Part shown: positions 53,500 to 64,000 of the stretch, piece by piece
Layout of the letters: each line of letters starts with the position of its first letter
Position numbering within the stretch: position 1 is the first letter of the stretch
Assembly: GCA_920105625.2 (NCBI GenBank)
Contig: OV050032.1
Span: 14,540,807-14,604,806, forward strand
DNA length: 64,000 nucleotides
Origin: Clusia tigrina
Taxonomy: Eukaryota; Arthropoda; Insecta; Diptera; Clusiidae
Direction: 5' to 3'
Notes under the pieces: generated by a model
What the model was told of the DNA's origin: nothing
Database searches by the model: none
Seen by the model: only the letters and a program-made list of their open reading frames with translations
Made by a program: the position numbers and the translations under genes

Positions 53500-56115
53500 G
53501 CCCAGTGTATATCAAAAGTTCACACTGGAGGCTGAGATGGAGTCATTTTAAAACCTTTCACAAGGATTCCTTAATGGACCTCCACACTAATGTTTTCGTT
53601 ACGACTTCTATCAAATGACTTCTGACTTCTTGTCCAGGTGTCAAATTAGGAATATGTATATTAAAAGGCGTGGCATGGCCCCAATTTAACATGGAATTAA
53701 AGAAGAATACCATCACAATTTCTCCATACACTCGCATCATGGACATACTCGTAGTTCATTTGAAGCGAGATTTTGACACCTAAACAGTTGTGTGTATAGA
53801 TGGGCGTGTCTTCTATTCCAGTTTCTTCGTAAACCAATGAAGGCACTCAGTGTGTATGACATACTGGGATAGGCGTGTCTCAGATTTCTAACAAAACCAT
53901 CTACTACGAATTTGAATGCCGTTCCTTTAGAATGTAGCGTGCACACAAATAATTTAGTTCATTGCTTGTCCCTCAAAAAGGCTCCTCGTCTCTCAGCTGC
54001 ATAAGTGCTCTGAAAGGTGCTCAAAGAAAAGAGATTACTTGATGCTCTGCCACAAACGATTTATGAGCAGAGTCCTCGCAAAGGATGACGGCGCAGAGGA
54101 AAGTTTGGAAATTATTCATGAGGAGTGATTTGAGGAAAATCAGTGCAAATTAATTTTGATCGAATTTAATTCGCAAAATGTTGCGATTCCGCGACACTTT
54201 AAGCACTTCACACAAACGCCCTGAGCAAGAACGAGGCCTTCCCGGTTTGCTGCAGGCAATTTAAATTCAAGCGCTCATTTTTTATTCTTCAGTTGGTCCT
54301 TTTTTGCTGCGCACACATATTTCGATGGGGATTTTGAATAGAGTTGCTCGAGAAGAATGGACGCCGGAAATATGACCCACTTCGAGCGGAGACATCCATT
54401 TCAGTTAAGTTGCCAGCGACAGGCCGCAAATGGGTAACGCAATATCGCTTCACAAATGCCACGCAAAGACGGCAGCCGCGCACCAAGTACCCCTGGCGAA
54501 AGGACACGCATGGTCGCTTGGTGTAGGTAGGACGCATAAGCAGCAGACAGAAGAAACACCAAAACGGAATATTGAAATTGCATGTCGGGCAAGTGAAAAA
54601 GCTCGAAACGGGAACAATATTTCACGAAAGCGTGAATAGGAAAACGGATGTTATAATTGTGCGGAGGATACAAGGCAGAAGGGAGGCAGGCTCCTCGCCT
54701 AGATAGCGGCACCAGCCATACGCGCTGTGTAAGTTTAGCGCACACCCAGGTCCACCGCCGGTTTGGGGGTGGTGCAAACATGCATGACATGTACTGAGCC
54801 TGTTTCAGCAAATAATGGAGCGTACACTACTGACTGTATCCAGGAGCCACATTCTAACTGAAGGCTTTACAATGTGGTTTCAGTGGCAGTTCAGATTTTG
54901 AAGTCATGCTACGACTCTGCTTTTTTCCATAGAGCATTGTGTCCTTTCTTCTAGAGAATGGGAAAGCTTGAATGGAATAAGACTGAAAACAGTGAATGCA
55001 GAAGACGGAGCTGCAGTTGGAGGTTTATCTTCCAATCTCCACTTGCAGACATACACATGTGGATTTGGTAATCTTTGCCAATCAACATTGTAACTTACTC
55101 TGAAATCCTGTGCTTTATTAGAGCTTCGAAATGGTTCGACGAGTGAATCGGAGGTGCGTTGTATCACAATGGACCCATGGTGGTCTGAGTGAGCTGCCAC
55201 GCTAACCTGACTTAGCCTACTCTGAAGGCAGGGTGCTCAAAAATAGTCCATCCACCCCACAATTCAGAAGCGACAACGACCTTCAGCGAAATAATTGCAC
55301 AGCTTTTGGACGAAATATTTGCAAATATATGTCGTAAGCACAAATTAAAAGAAACAAATTATTACACCACAGAAACAACAACAACAACAACAACAACAAC
55401 AGAGCCAACAAATAACTCATAATTTGATACAATGAAGCACCGGAACGCATATCAAAGTGAGCCACACCAAAGCGAGGACTTGCGTGGCCAAAATCGAAAT
55501 TTCCAAACGGGCGAATGCATAATTTGACATGCACGGCACACGCCGCGCAATGTGTGTTCATCATAAGAGTGCAACATGTTTGTTATATTGTCAGCCCATT
55601 GAACGTTAGAGTCACGCCCCACTGTGGAATGGATCTCAAACCCAGCCCGAACCGAAGATGATAGGAGAAACGGGCAGGGTTGGGCAACTGTCGCGGTCTC
55701 TGTTCGTAGAACTGAGTGGGAGTTCATGTGACAGCAATACAGTTCTAATCTCTGTGAATGCTCCCCTAAGAAAAATGGCCATGGTCAGATGCCAGCTACG
55801 CCCACTTTTCACATAGCGAGTAATGAGGAACTCGAATCTAGGGAATGGGGGGAACAGAAGTCGTCGTGTGGTCTGGTTCTGATCTGTCTGTGCAGTGATT
55901 GCCATCCACTTTGGAGCAGTTTTGAGCAGCTAGATGTGGCATTTGCCCCACTGTGCGGCTCAGTCATAGATTACCACATCAAATGCATTTCTCCCTAACA
56001 AGGAAGTGACGATGATGACACAGGTATTCCAATGCGTTGGCGACAATGGTGATCGGAGTAGGGGTTGGGTGGGGTTTTTAGTGCAATTTGCGAGACTTCA
56101 CGCAATACTCAATTG
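53500..56115. other. Intergenic stretch without a recognised gene
   Basis: Open frames are short and unconvincing. The only simple repeat is a (CAA)n run at about 55376-55402. Confidence 0.5.
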
Positions 56116-56123
56116 TATAAAAA
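56116..56123 (+). promoter_or_regulatory. TATA box of the first cuticle-type gene
   Basis: TATAAAAA, 138 bases before the proposed ATG. Confidence 0.65.
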
Positions 56124-56253
56124 GTGCATTTGACAGTGACTTCGAACAGCAGTATCCGAAGTGCTTTGTTCAGCCACAGCTACGGCAGCACCTACAATAA
56201 ACCGCATCAAGTCTCGAATTCTCGAATTGGCAGGAGCAGAGCCGAGGATCAAC

Positions 56254-56661
56254 ATGAAAATCGTGCGTGCCAATGTGTGAAAATATGCTTGAATATCGCC
56301 GCGAATGAATTTTAATTAACCTTTAACCTTTTACATGCAGGTGTGTGCGCTTATTTGCGTTTATCTCGCGACCAGCAACGCCAGCATCATACCCGCCGCA
56401 CCCACATACGCCCTGGCTGCAGGCTCTGGCATTGTCAGCGCTCACAGCCACCAAGTGGTGGCGCGCAACTTTAACCGAGTGTATGTGCCCGGCTACGTGC
56501 CCGCACTGCCGCTGCCGGCCGCATATCCGCACAGCCACGTGTACACGGCCCCAGCATATCCCAGCGCTGTGTACAAATACAGCGCGTATCCTTACGGTTA
56601 TTACCCGGCTTACGGTTATGGCTACGACTACGGCTACGGCTATGGGAGCGCTTTATGGTGA
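56254..56661 (+). CDS. Retinin/825-Oak-like secreted Gly-Tyr-rich protein
   Basis: Small secreted cuticle-type protein of 109 residues. Exon 1 is 56254-56262 (MKI) and exon 2 is 56341-56661, joined by a phase-0 intron of 78 bases (donor GTGCGT, acceptor TTTTACATGCAG). Splicing gives a signal peptide starting MKIVCALICVYLATSNAS. It then has SAHSHQVVARNFNRVYVP, matching the SQVVARN-N-G core of retinin-like proteins, and a C-terminus of repeated YG/YGYD ending GSALW. A first coding exon of a few codons is typical of insect cuticle protein genes. The Gly-Tyr-rich tail differs from the Ala-Pro tails of the two genes at 61.5-62.8 kb. Exact orthology is not assigned. Confidence 0.82.
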
Positions 56662-56894
56662 ATTGCATGCGAAGTGCCGTGAAGTCAAGTGCAGTGAAGT
56701 GTTGTAATGCGAGGCATGCGGTCCCTGGAAGTGTGGCAACTCGTTTCCTTGGGCGCCTATCAATCGCAGCCAGTTGGTCGCTCTACTCTCCACGGGTGCG
56801 CTTACTTTAATGTTAATTATAAGACTGTGGTTTGTTGTTGCTGTTTTAATTAACCGTGTTTTCTGATGTATTACTCAGCGTTACTCGCAAGTGC

Positions 56895-56900
56895 AATAAA
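56895..56900 (+). terminator. Poly(A) signal of the first cuticle-type gene
   Basis: AATAAA lies 234 bases after the stop. Confidence 0.65.
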
Positions 56901-57670
56901 TTAAAAAGATTCCGAAAACAAAGAAAAAAAATAACACGCAAATGCTCGTCATTTGCTCAGCTGTGCGGTTTCTTCTGGAAACTTCCAATTGCACTCATTT
57001 GAATTTGCCGCGAACGACCACGAATCACAAATTTTATTTTAATTGAGCTGATTTCATTTTGATTTGAGTGTGAAAAGGTCACTCAACCCATTCACGCCGC
57101 CATCAACCTTGACACACTTCCATTGCACAAGAGTGGCGAATGCAAACAGCCGCAGAAACACGTCCTCTACAACGAACAGAACAACGAAGCGTACGTGTTC
57201 CGGCACTGCCACACATTCGCACTCACTCTGGCCGTCCCACCGCCCACTAGGTCCACTGCGACCATGCGAAAGCAAAACAAACCAACCCAAAACCGAACTA
57301 AGCCAAGCCAAGCCAAGCGAACCCACAAGTAGCCAGACATGTTTACTGCACTTTCGACTCGTGTACGTGCTGCGCCTGCTGATGCGACTCTCGCGTGGGT
57401 CTCTGGCAGTGTTTGGGTTGGCTTTAACGGTATTAGCAGCACAGAGTCAAAATGTTAAACAGTGACATGCGGCAGTCAGAGCGAGTGACTGAGCGACGCC
57501 AGCCAAATTGCGGCGGAAAACTCGGTGATGCAAAGCAATAGTAAACAAACACTGACAATTGCATCACTTTGTATATGTTCCGCCAGTGCAGTTGGTCCCT
57601 CATCATTCGCTGGATGCACAACAGGACAGAGACTGCTGAAGCCAGTGAACGCTTTGGTGTCCATCTGCAC
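56901..57670. other. Intergenic DNA
   Basis: A 133-codon frame at 57064-57465 is open but has no protein-like signature, and the opposite strand is equally open. AAGCC repeats lie at about 57302-57318. No gene is called. Confidence 0.5.
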
Positions 57671-58258
57671 CAGAGAACACAGAGAAAGGAAACTCTTTTT
57701 CGCTGCCAGCGTCCGTAGCGGACACACCACGATTCTAATTGGATTCACCACGATTCTGAGTGGATTCACCACGATTCTGAGTGGATTCACCACGATTTTG
57801 AGTGGATTCACCACGATTTTGAGTGGATTCACCACGATTTTGAGTGGATTCACCACGAGTTGAGTAGATTCACCACGATTCTAAGTGGATTCACCACGAT
57901 TTTGAGTAGATTCACCACGATTCTGAGTGGATTCGCCACGATTTTGAGTGGATTCGCCAGGATTCTGGGTGGATTCACCACGATTTTGAGTAGATTCACC
58001 ACGATTGGAGTGGATTCACCACGATTTTGAGTTGATTCACCACGATTCTGAGTGGATTCGCCACGATTTTGAGTGGATTCGCCAGGATTCTGGGTGGATT
58101 CACCACGATTTTGAGTAGATTCACCACGATTGGAGTGGATTCACCACGATTTTGAGTTGATTCACCACGATTTTGAGTGGATTCGTGTGCAACGTCCGTC
58201 TGCTATATTTCGCTGCTTTGCCGTTTGACGTTTAAGTTTATTTTCTCTGTGTTCTCTG
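57671..58258 (-). mobile_element. hAT MITE copy H, about 21 core repeats, 8-bp duplication
   Basis: Both termini are intact (CAGAGAACACAGAGAAAGG and CTCTGTGTTCTCTG), and so are both subterminal blocks. Flanks are ATCTGCAC (57663-57670) and ATCTGAAC (58259-58266), 7 of 8 identical. Within the core a block of six units (125 bp, including one 20-bp unit, GATTGGAGTGGATTCACCAC) is duplicated at about 57919 and 58044, showing segmental growth. Confidence 0.95.
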
Positions 58259-58289
58259 ATCTGAACAGACTTCACTCTCAAGACACTCT

Positions 58290-58745
58290 TCCATAAGTTT
58301 TTTCACTCCTTCTGTTTTATCTGCTGCTGTCTTTATCTGTTTCTCTTTTTATCTTTTTCTTCTTTTTTTCGTTTCTTCCTTCTTTTTATGCTCCTCACTT
58401 TCTCTTCTGCTCGGTACCGCTTCATTTGTCTTTCTCTTCCCCTTCTTTTTTTCTCTTTCTCTTCTTAATTTTCGCTTTTTCCGTCTTTTCATGCTTCTCA
58501 CTTTCTCTTCTTCTCGGTTTCGCTTCATTTGTCTTTCTCTTCCCCTTACTTTCTCTTAGTCTCTCTCTGACTTCTTGTGTCTTTCTCTTTTACTCAATCA
58601 CTATTTCCCAACTTCTTTCTTTCCCTTCTATATCTTTTTCTTCTTCTCTCCTTCTATTCCTCTCTCTATCTATTTTCTCTACTTCTATATCTCTCTCTAT
58701 CTTTTTTTTATCCTACTATTCCTCTTTCTTTCTGTTCTACTCCTC
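58290..58745. repeat. Pyrimidine-rich low-complexity tract
   Basis: TTTCTC/CTTCTT-rich DNA beside MITE copy H. A block containing TTTCTCTTCTGCTCGGT... appears twice at about 58400 and 58510. Serine/phenylalanine/leucine-rich frames are artefacts. Confidence 0.88.
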
Positions 58746-58884
58746 GATTTTTGGTCAATCCGCTGAGGTTTTTCAGGGTAATACTCGTGTTTACCTACTC
58801 CTATTTTAATAGACACCAAAAGCGTTAAAAGATTGAGGCCGAGTTCCAGAACTCTCAACCACGTACGCGCTGGCGGAAATTGAG

Positions 58885-59100
58885 AATTCTATTATTATTA
58901 TAGTAATTATACCTTATAGCATATATAATTAAATCTGTCTGCAAAGATTTGTGGGAATTGATACTAGCTACATGAGCTTTCGACTCGAAGAGACAAATAT
59001 TTACAAAAACACATTTCGAAACCACGCCGTCGGAGGGATCAGAATCCGCGATACCATGACTGTAAGATTCACATGCTTACCACTAGTCCACGGAGATCGG
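58885..59100 (-). mobile_element. tRNA-derived SINE, copy 4 (diverged)
   Basis: Reverse orientation. The body (TTCGACTCGAAGAG, GAATTGATACTAGCTACA) and the box A region (complement of CCACTAGTCCA) align with the other copies, but box B is damaged. It is an old copy with approximate ends. Confidence 0.75.
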
Positions 59101-60300
59101 TTGAGCATCCTAAACTCTGTCCAGAGCCCGAGAACATACGTGAAGTGTCCCTTGTCTGCTCTGATCACCATTGCATGTACAGCTTTGAACACAGTTCGGA
59201 ATCAACATGGCTGAGCCAGTGAAGCTGAAAGCGGGATCCATGCCGGCACGTAGATCTGACAGCTTGTGCTGTTAACTATTTCCGGACACAATTGAGAATG
59301 CAATGACTGATTGGGGACTTGCCATGAAAAATTTCCAAACACGAATCAAAAGAAATGAAAAGAGTAAAAAAGGCAAAAAGTGAGATTAATTCTTCGGAAA
59401 TTGGTTTCTTCTTGAAATATAAGTGAGAGAGCGGCGACTCAGTTTCCAGAAAGTTTTCTATGTTCCTGCTTCAAACCAATTTCCATTTGTTTCGAAAGCA
59501 ATCTTCCAACCGCCCATTGAGGAATGAATCAGGAAAAATGAAAAAGTGCGAAAAAGGCAAAAAGTGGAGTGACAACAAGTCAATCCTGAGACTTGGGTTA
59601 TTGTGTTGTCAACAGTAGTACCGAGAGATCTCAGTTGGGTCTCATGTGGATTCCGTACTGAACAGCACGCTCCCGGGTAACTGGCAAGAAGCTCCGGGAG
59701 ACAGTTTCAACACTCGGCCCACTCTTTTGTGTACTAAATGCAATTAGCAATTCTTGTGGGATGCTTGCAACCATTTGAGCCAAACAATCACAACACCCCG
59801 AGGGTCATAGACAGGACAAGTCAATTATGTATATTGCCAGTTAATGCGAAGGCTCTCTGGGGATAAGGACACAGTTTTTAATCTGAAGCACTGAATAAAA
59901 ATCGTTTGAAAATCTCACCTATTTCTCTCTCCCTCTCTCTAACTCTTTGTCCCTCTGTCTCTGTTGCTCGCTTACTTACAAAAACCAAACAAAATGCTGT
60001 CTACTAATTTCCCTCTCGTTTTTGTGTAAAATCAGTCCTAACCGCTCACACCCACGCAGTGGAGTGAAGAAAATGTGCTCTTCGAGTGAGCGAAAGTCCC
60101 TCACATCGGATTGTTTGCCGGGCCTCGAACGAGACAGAGTAATGAAACCTCCTTCTACGAGTGCCATTCGCAAGGGATTATTTACTTCCAATAAGAATTC
60201 GCGAATACGAGTAAGAATGGTCCCGGGAGCATCATCAATGACAACGACAAAGGAAAATTGATTAACTGGAGCAAGAGTCGAAGTTCCATTTTATTCTTGA
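59101..60300. other. Intergenic DNA without a recognised gene
   Basis: No coding or RNA signal could be supported. Confidence 0.45.
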
Positions 60301-61420
60301 CGGATCCGTTCATGGTTTGTAGGAAGGTAAAATTACCGCCAACCCTCGGGTCACCCAATTAGCACTAGTGCCGTTTTGACGTCATATCCTCTTGAGCCTA
60401 AATATGGGGATAGGCTATGGATTACAACCAGCCGGACTTCTTGATAAACTTCTAATCTAGAGCAATGCCCCAGACTCTCTAGAAAAGACCTGAGAAAAAT
60501 TCGAGTCTCATGCGAACGAGAGCTGGGCAATCACAAAGAAAGTGGACAACTGTGTCCTTCTCTTGTGGGCCTTTGCATCTTCTGCAATGGGCTTAAATGA
60601 AATACCAATCAGCGTGCGTCCCGTGCCGATAGTCCAATAACCCACGCAAACAGCAGAATGTCGTTAATGGTGTCTTGATTTTTTAAGAAGATCAGTCGAT
60701 CTTCTTGTCCTGTGAATGGCGACGTCCTTTTCGAAATGGCAAATGGCGCAGTGTTTTTCCACCTCTCCTGTACCTTGCGGAGGAAGCGATTGTATGTGCT
60801 TTCCTTAATAATGGTTCAGAATTGACTCGGTCGGTTTCTGACGAGCCTCTACGAGTGAATTCGACCGCAGGCACGTGTCCTTCAATGTCCCTGTATTCCG
60901 ATACCCCGACGAGAGATACTTTAATATTGGACGATAATGAATGAAATTCCTTCTTACAGAGGCCGACTACCTTAGAGCTGATAAACGATGAAGCCAGCGC
61001 CCATATTGCTGCTTGGCTGTCGAAGTAAATCGACATGTTTTGGGTCAGCTCCGGCCCCTTCACCCTCCAATATGTCTTCGAAATCCCAAAATACCTCCAC
61101 TTGAAAGAGCCGAGATGCCGATGGTAATTTGAAGGATAGTAGAAAATTTGGGTACCCCCGTCCGCGAGAACCTTTCCCTTCCTCCAGTCGCTCTTACTTG
61201 GTAGATCTGTGTTTACACAACTCGCAAAATCCAGTTCGCGATCGAAGAAGTGAGTTCGTCCGTGGCAATTCGTGTGAAACCACAAACTCAGATCTTCGAA
61301 CACGGCAAGAAGTGGCAAAGATACAAGAAACGACCACAATTGGGATCTGCGAGTATTTACAAAAGTGTTTGGGCTTTTCCTCGTCCGTGGAGGATACACC
61401 CAGGCAGACGCAAAATGAGA
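60300..61420 (-). mobile_element. Decayed non-LTR retrotransposon fragment with RNase H
   Basis: A 235-codon reverse frame (61399 to 60692) contains IYFDSQAAIWALASS and a degraded VSEYRDIEGH segment where RNase H normally has a GHRDIEGN-type motif. An E/D catalytic pair can be guessed, but the TDGS start is replaced by ADGGTQIF. Downstream on the reverse strand, frames with stops resemble the Cys/His C-terminus (KMQRPTREGHSCPLS). The fragment ends close to the 3' side of the cuticle gene at 61.5 kb. It is clearly inactive. Confidence 0.75.
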
Positions 61421-61447
61421 ACAACACCATAGATCGGTTTAAATGAG

Positions 61448-61453
61448 TTTTAT
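61448..61453 (-). terminator. Poly(A) signal of the reverse-strand cuticle gene
   Basis: Plus-strand TTTATT is AATAAA on the reverse strand, 54 bases past the stop codon. Confidence 0.7.
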
Positions 61454-61506
61454 TGTAGATAGAGTAAGGATCTAGGACACAAATTATCCTGATCTCAAGC
61501 ACCAAG

Positions 61507-61924
61507 TTACCACGCCAGAGGCGCATGGGCAGCTGCAGCGTACGTCAAAGGCGCCGAGTAAGGCGAGTAAGCCAGAGGTGCCGAGGAGTACGCCAAATGA
61601 GGAGCGGAGTAGGCCAGTGGAGCAGCAGCGTAGTTGGCCACAATGGGCGCACTGTAAGCGGCAAAGGGAGCGGCAACGGATGCCACCGCAAGTCCATTGT
61701 GAGTTCTGGCCACCACTTGGCTACTCGTGGCAGTCACCAGTGGCGATGGAGCAGGCACGAGCGCAGCGGGTGCGGAGTAGGCAAATGGAGCCCCAATGAG
61801 TCCAGGCTTGGCAGCGGCGCAGGCAATCAAGGCAGCGAGCAGGATGACCTAAAATGGAAATATTATTATTCATAGATGGCTTCCCCACTGGAGTCCTTGA
61901 AGGATCACTTACGAATTTGTACAT
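61507..61924 (-). CDS. Retinin/825-Oak-like Ala-Pro-rich cuticle protein (reverse strand)
   Basis: Predicted secreted protein of 117 residues. Exon 1 is 61913-61924 (MYKF) and exon 2 is 61507-61848, separated by a 64-base phase-0 intron (GTAAGT to TTTTAG). The signal peptide is MYKFVILLAALIACAAA. Next come KPGLIGAPFAYSAPAA, the retinin-like core VTATSSQVVARTHNGLAV, and repeats of APLAYSAP ending HAPLAW. The composition and the TSSQVVAR core match 825-Oak/retinin-type proteins. Such proteins are structural parts of cuticle or corneal lens. It is transcribed away from the gene at 62386, and the two starts are 461 bases apart. Confidence 0.88.
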
Positions 61925-62004
61925 TTTGAGGAGCGGATTAGGTTCGGTTTGTTGATGGCAGCAGTGCTAAGGAGTGATTGTGCTGATTGTCAGTTTTCAG
62001 ATCA

Positions 62005-62012
62005 TTTTTATA
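62005..62012 (-). promoter_or_regulatory. TATA box of the reverse-strand cuticle gene
   Basis: TATAAAAA read on the reverse strand, 81 bases upstream of the start codon. Confidence 0.7.
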
Positions 62013-62296
62013 GCACTCGGTCCGCTCAACTCGCACGCGTGCTGGTCCGTGCGCATGACTCACGCCTCAATTTGCGAATTCGCGCTCCGCTTCCACCAGT
62101 TCGCGACTCAAATTTGCCCGTCCGAAGTAGTTCGTTAATATGCAAACCGCACCCCCGAATTACCCATACAAGCAATTTTAAGAGCACTTTACCCCACTGA
62201 CGCCTCTTTCGAGGTGCTGAACCGGCCGAATTTCACGTTTGCAAGTCAATTTCAAGGACATGGACACACTCATTGCCCGTCGTAGGTCAGTCCACG

Positions 62297-62304
62297 TATA
62301 AATA
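62297..62304 (+). promoter_or_regulatory. TATA box of the forward cuticle gene
   Basis: TATAAATA, 82 bases before the ATG at 62386, almost the same distance as in the divergent partner. Confidence 0.72.
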
Positions 62305-62385
62305 GAGCGGACATTTTGTGAACTAGCATCAAACACAGAGCAGCTTTCCACCAAAGAGCAATCAACACCAACAGAAACCAGCACC

Positions 62386-62844
62386 ATGTTGAAATACGTA
62401 AGTAGATCCTTCAAGGATAATATCAGGACCCCGTGTAAATTTTGTGACATTTTCCAATTACAGACCGTTGTCATCTGCGCCCTCATTGCCTGCGTCGCTG
62501 CTAAACCTCATCTCATTGGGGCTCCGCTGGCCTACGCTGCTCCAGCCGCCGTCGTGGCCGCTCCAGCTCCCGTAGTGACGGCCACCAGCAGTCAAGTGAT
62601 CGCCAGGAATCACAACGGCATTGCAGCGGCACCAATTGTAGCTGCGGCTCCTGTGGCCACAGTCGCTAGATTGGCGGCTCACGTTCCCGCTCCAGTTGCT
62701 GCCTACACCGCTGCTGCTCCTTTGGCCTATTCCGCACCCTTGGCATACTCTGCCGCAGGTCCAGTTGCCTACTCCACAGCACCCTGGGGGTACTCGGCTC
62801 CCCTGACTTACGCCGCCCACGCAGCAGCTCCAATTGCGTGGTAG
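62386..62844 (+). CDS. Retinin/825-Oak-like Ala-Pro-rich cuticle protein (forward strand)
   Basis: Predicted secreted protein of 130 residues. Exon 1 is 62386-62397 (MLKY), exon 2 is 62464-62844, with a 66-base phase-0 intron (GTAAGT to CCAATTACAG). The signal peptide is MLKYTVVICALIACVAA. Then KPHLIGAPLAYAAPAAVV, the core VTATSSQVIARNHNGIAA, and Ala/Pro/Tyr repeats ending AAHAAAPIAW. The intron length is a multiple of three and has no stop in frame, so a retained intron would insert 22 residues into the signal peptide; the spliced form is much more plausible. It is a paralogue of the reverse-strand neighbour. Confidence 0.9.
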   Translation: MLKYVSRSFKDNIRTPCKFCDIFQLQTVVICALIACVAAKPHLIGAPLAYAAPAAVVAAPAPVVTATSSQVIARNHNGIAAAPIVAAAPVATVARLAAHVPAPVAAYTAAAPLAYSAPLAYSAAGPVAYSTAPWGYSAPLTYAAHAAAPIAW

Positions 62845-62914
62845 ATCCTCGACTCTCCTGTGGCAGTTGGCGGACGCAGCTTTCGATGATTGATCTTTCG
62901 AGAAATTCCCAAAA

Positions 62915-62920
62915 AATAAA
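62915..62920 (+). terminator. Poly(A) signal of the forward cuticle gene
   Basis: AATAAATAAA, 71 bases after the stop codon. Confidence 0.75.
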
Positions 62921-63299
62921 TAAAAATGTGAAATAAGAAAATTTCTGTTTTAATTGTTGAAAAACGGGGCATGGAGGGAGGAAGAGGAAAAGTGAGGGAT
63001 TTGGTTGGAAAAACAAAGTTATAATGGGTCAAATATTGGATCTCCTCGGACATATGTTCTTAGAGCATTGGTCACATCCAAAAATGTTAGTACACGCATC
63101 CATGTCCTGGTCGGGAGCTCCTAGCCAAAGCAATTGAATCTGTGGGTACCAATGAGGTTCCTACCACTTGGTTATTCATCATAAACTCCTCTTCTGAATC
63201 TCTCTGTTATCTTTTTTCTTCTGGCACTCTAGTTCCACCTCTTTAACAAGACTACAAGCAAGGATACTCCATTAAAAGAGGCGCTAGTGAGAAAGACGA

Positions 63300-64000
63300 C
63301 AATTCTGATGAGATGAGAATTGTGCAAACCTTGCAGCGGAAGCGATTCAAGCATCTCCTCCTTTGCCGAATTCTCGGATTGCACTCAATCCGACAAACCC
63401 GCCCTTCAGACATTTCTATGTACATTCCTATCCAACTAAAGCATTAGAAGAGATTCTCAACCTACCTACATTAGAGCTGGTAGGGAGACAGGTGGCCGCC
63501 ACATCAGCACTAAGGCTGAAATATACGGCGCTATGGCATGATCGACAGATTGGTCACTCGACTACCCTGCATACCTGGAGTAGTTTTATCCAGCACATTG
63601 ACCACTCTATATCTAATTTCAACTTTGATAGGCACTTCCAGACATATCTTCCGTATAGAAGAGAGTGGCAAACACTCATGCCATGGAGAAGGGGGGAACT
63701 GAATTTCTACACCGACGGATCCAAACTTGACGATAGAGTCGGCTTTGAAGTTTTCTCAAAATAACTGGGACTGGAGCTTTCGTTCCGTCTCCCCGACCAC
63801 TGCAGTGTTTATCAAGCAGAGGTCTAAGCCATAAAGGAGGAAGCCGTCTACTCAAGTCAATGAACTCGGTGGCACTGAAATCAAAGGTTGCTCAGGTCTG
63901 TCGGGCAGCCCTAAATGATATCAGTACCGCTTTCAGGGTACGCCTAATATGGGTTCCGGGACATAGGGATATTGAGGGGAACTGTAGGGCTGATGAGTTA
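63300..64000 (+). mobile_element. Decayed non-LTR retrotransposon, RT end and RNase H, cut by window end
   Basis: A first frame (63363-63764) reads a late reverse-transcriptase segment (PTKALEEILNLPTLELVGRQ followed by VAATSALRLK), then the RNase H start LNFYTDGSKLDDRVGF. After a stop at 63762 the frame continues LGLELSFRLPDHCSVYQAEV and is broken again. Near the end, another frame reads RLIWVPGHRDIEGNCRADEL. The motif order (RT end, RNase H) matches the I/R1/LOA-type elements. Stops and frameshifts show it is inactive. It continues beyond 64000. Confidence 0.85.

Noticed and set aside
57064..57465. 133-codon frame between cuticle gene and MITE copy H
   Set aside because: It has no signal peptide, domain or splice signals, it is open on both strands, and its composition is not distinctive.

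Overview
The window is nuclear DNA of a higher dipteran fly, probably a non-drosophilid such as a tephritid (inference). The signs are spliced genes with short GT-AG introns, TATA and AATAAA signals, Drosophila-like gene families, and dense interspersed and tandem repeats. I support four genes. (1) The 3' part of a phosphatase-and-actin-regulator gene (Phactr; CG32264 in Drosophila) lies on the + strand from about 9.2 to 35.6 kb. Six exons have matching splice phases and together encode about 503 residues, including three RPEL motifs. The last coding exon supplies only the final few residues and lies 10 kb downstream. (2) A complete PGRP-SB1-like peptidoglycan recognition protein gene (50.1-50.8 kb) has an intact zinc-amidase site and an upstream kappaB/GATA/TATA arrangement. 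(3) Three small retinin/825-Oak-like cuticle-type genes lie at 56.3-56.7, 61.5-61.9 (- strand) and 62.4-62.8 kb; the last two are a divergent pair.

Layout. 0-9 kb: tandem repeats, a clean 5'-truncated non-LTR insertion inside a 16-bp minisatellite, an inactivated mariner with both inverted repeats, a tRNA-derived SINE and a 1.2-kb 24-bp minisatellite. 9-36 kb: the Phactr gene, whose 12-kb and 10-kb introns hold most of the minisatellites, including a 2.7-kb almost pure T/A tract before the last exon. 36-50 kb: A-rich, CA-rich and repeat-rich DNA with a non-LTR RNase H fragment. 50-64 kb: the immune and cuticle genes, interrupted by SINEs, tandem repeats and two decayed RNase H fragments, one running off the right end.

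The most notable system is a family of short non-autonomous DNA elements. They have hobo/Hermes-like (hAT) terminal repeats starting CAGAGAACACAGAGAAAG, conserved subterminal blocks and a core built from a 21-bp tandem repeat whose copy number runs from 2 to about 24. Eight loci plus one solo end are present. Four copies are flanked by recognisable 8-bp target duplications, one of them perfect. A second family, a tRNA-derived SINE of about 210 bp, has four copies, two with clear target duplications. I cannot tell without a database search whether either family has been named.

The genes do not form one pathway. Phactr is an actin/PP1 regulator, the PGRP is a secreted immune amidase, and the retinin-like proteins are secreted cuticle or corneal-lens-type proteins. 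From memory, the Drosophila relatives lie on chromosome arm 3L (Muller element D), so the window may be a conserved Muller D segment.
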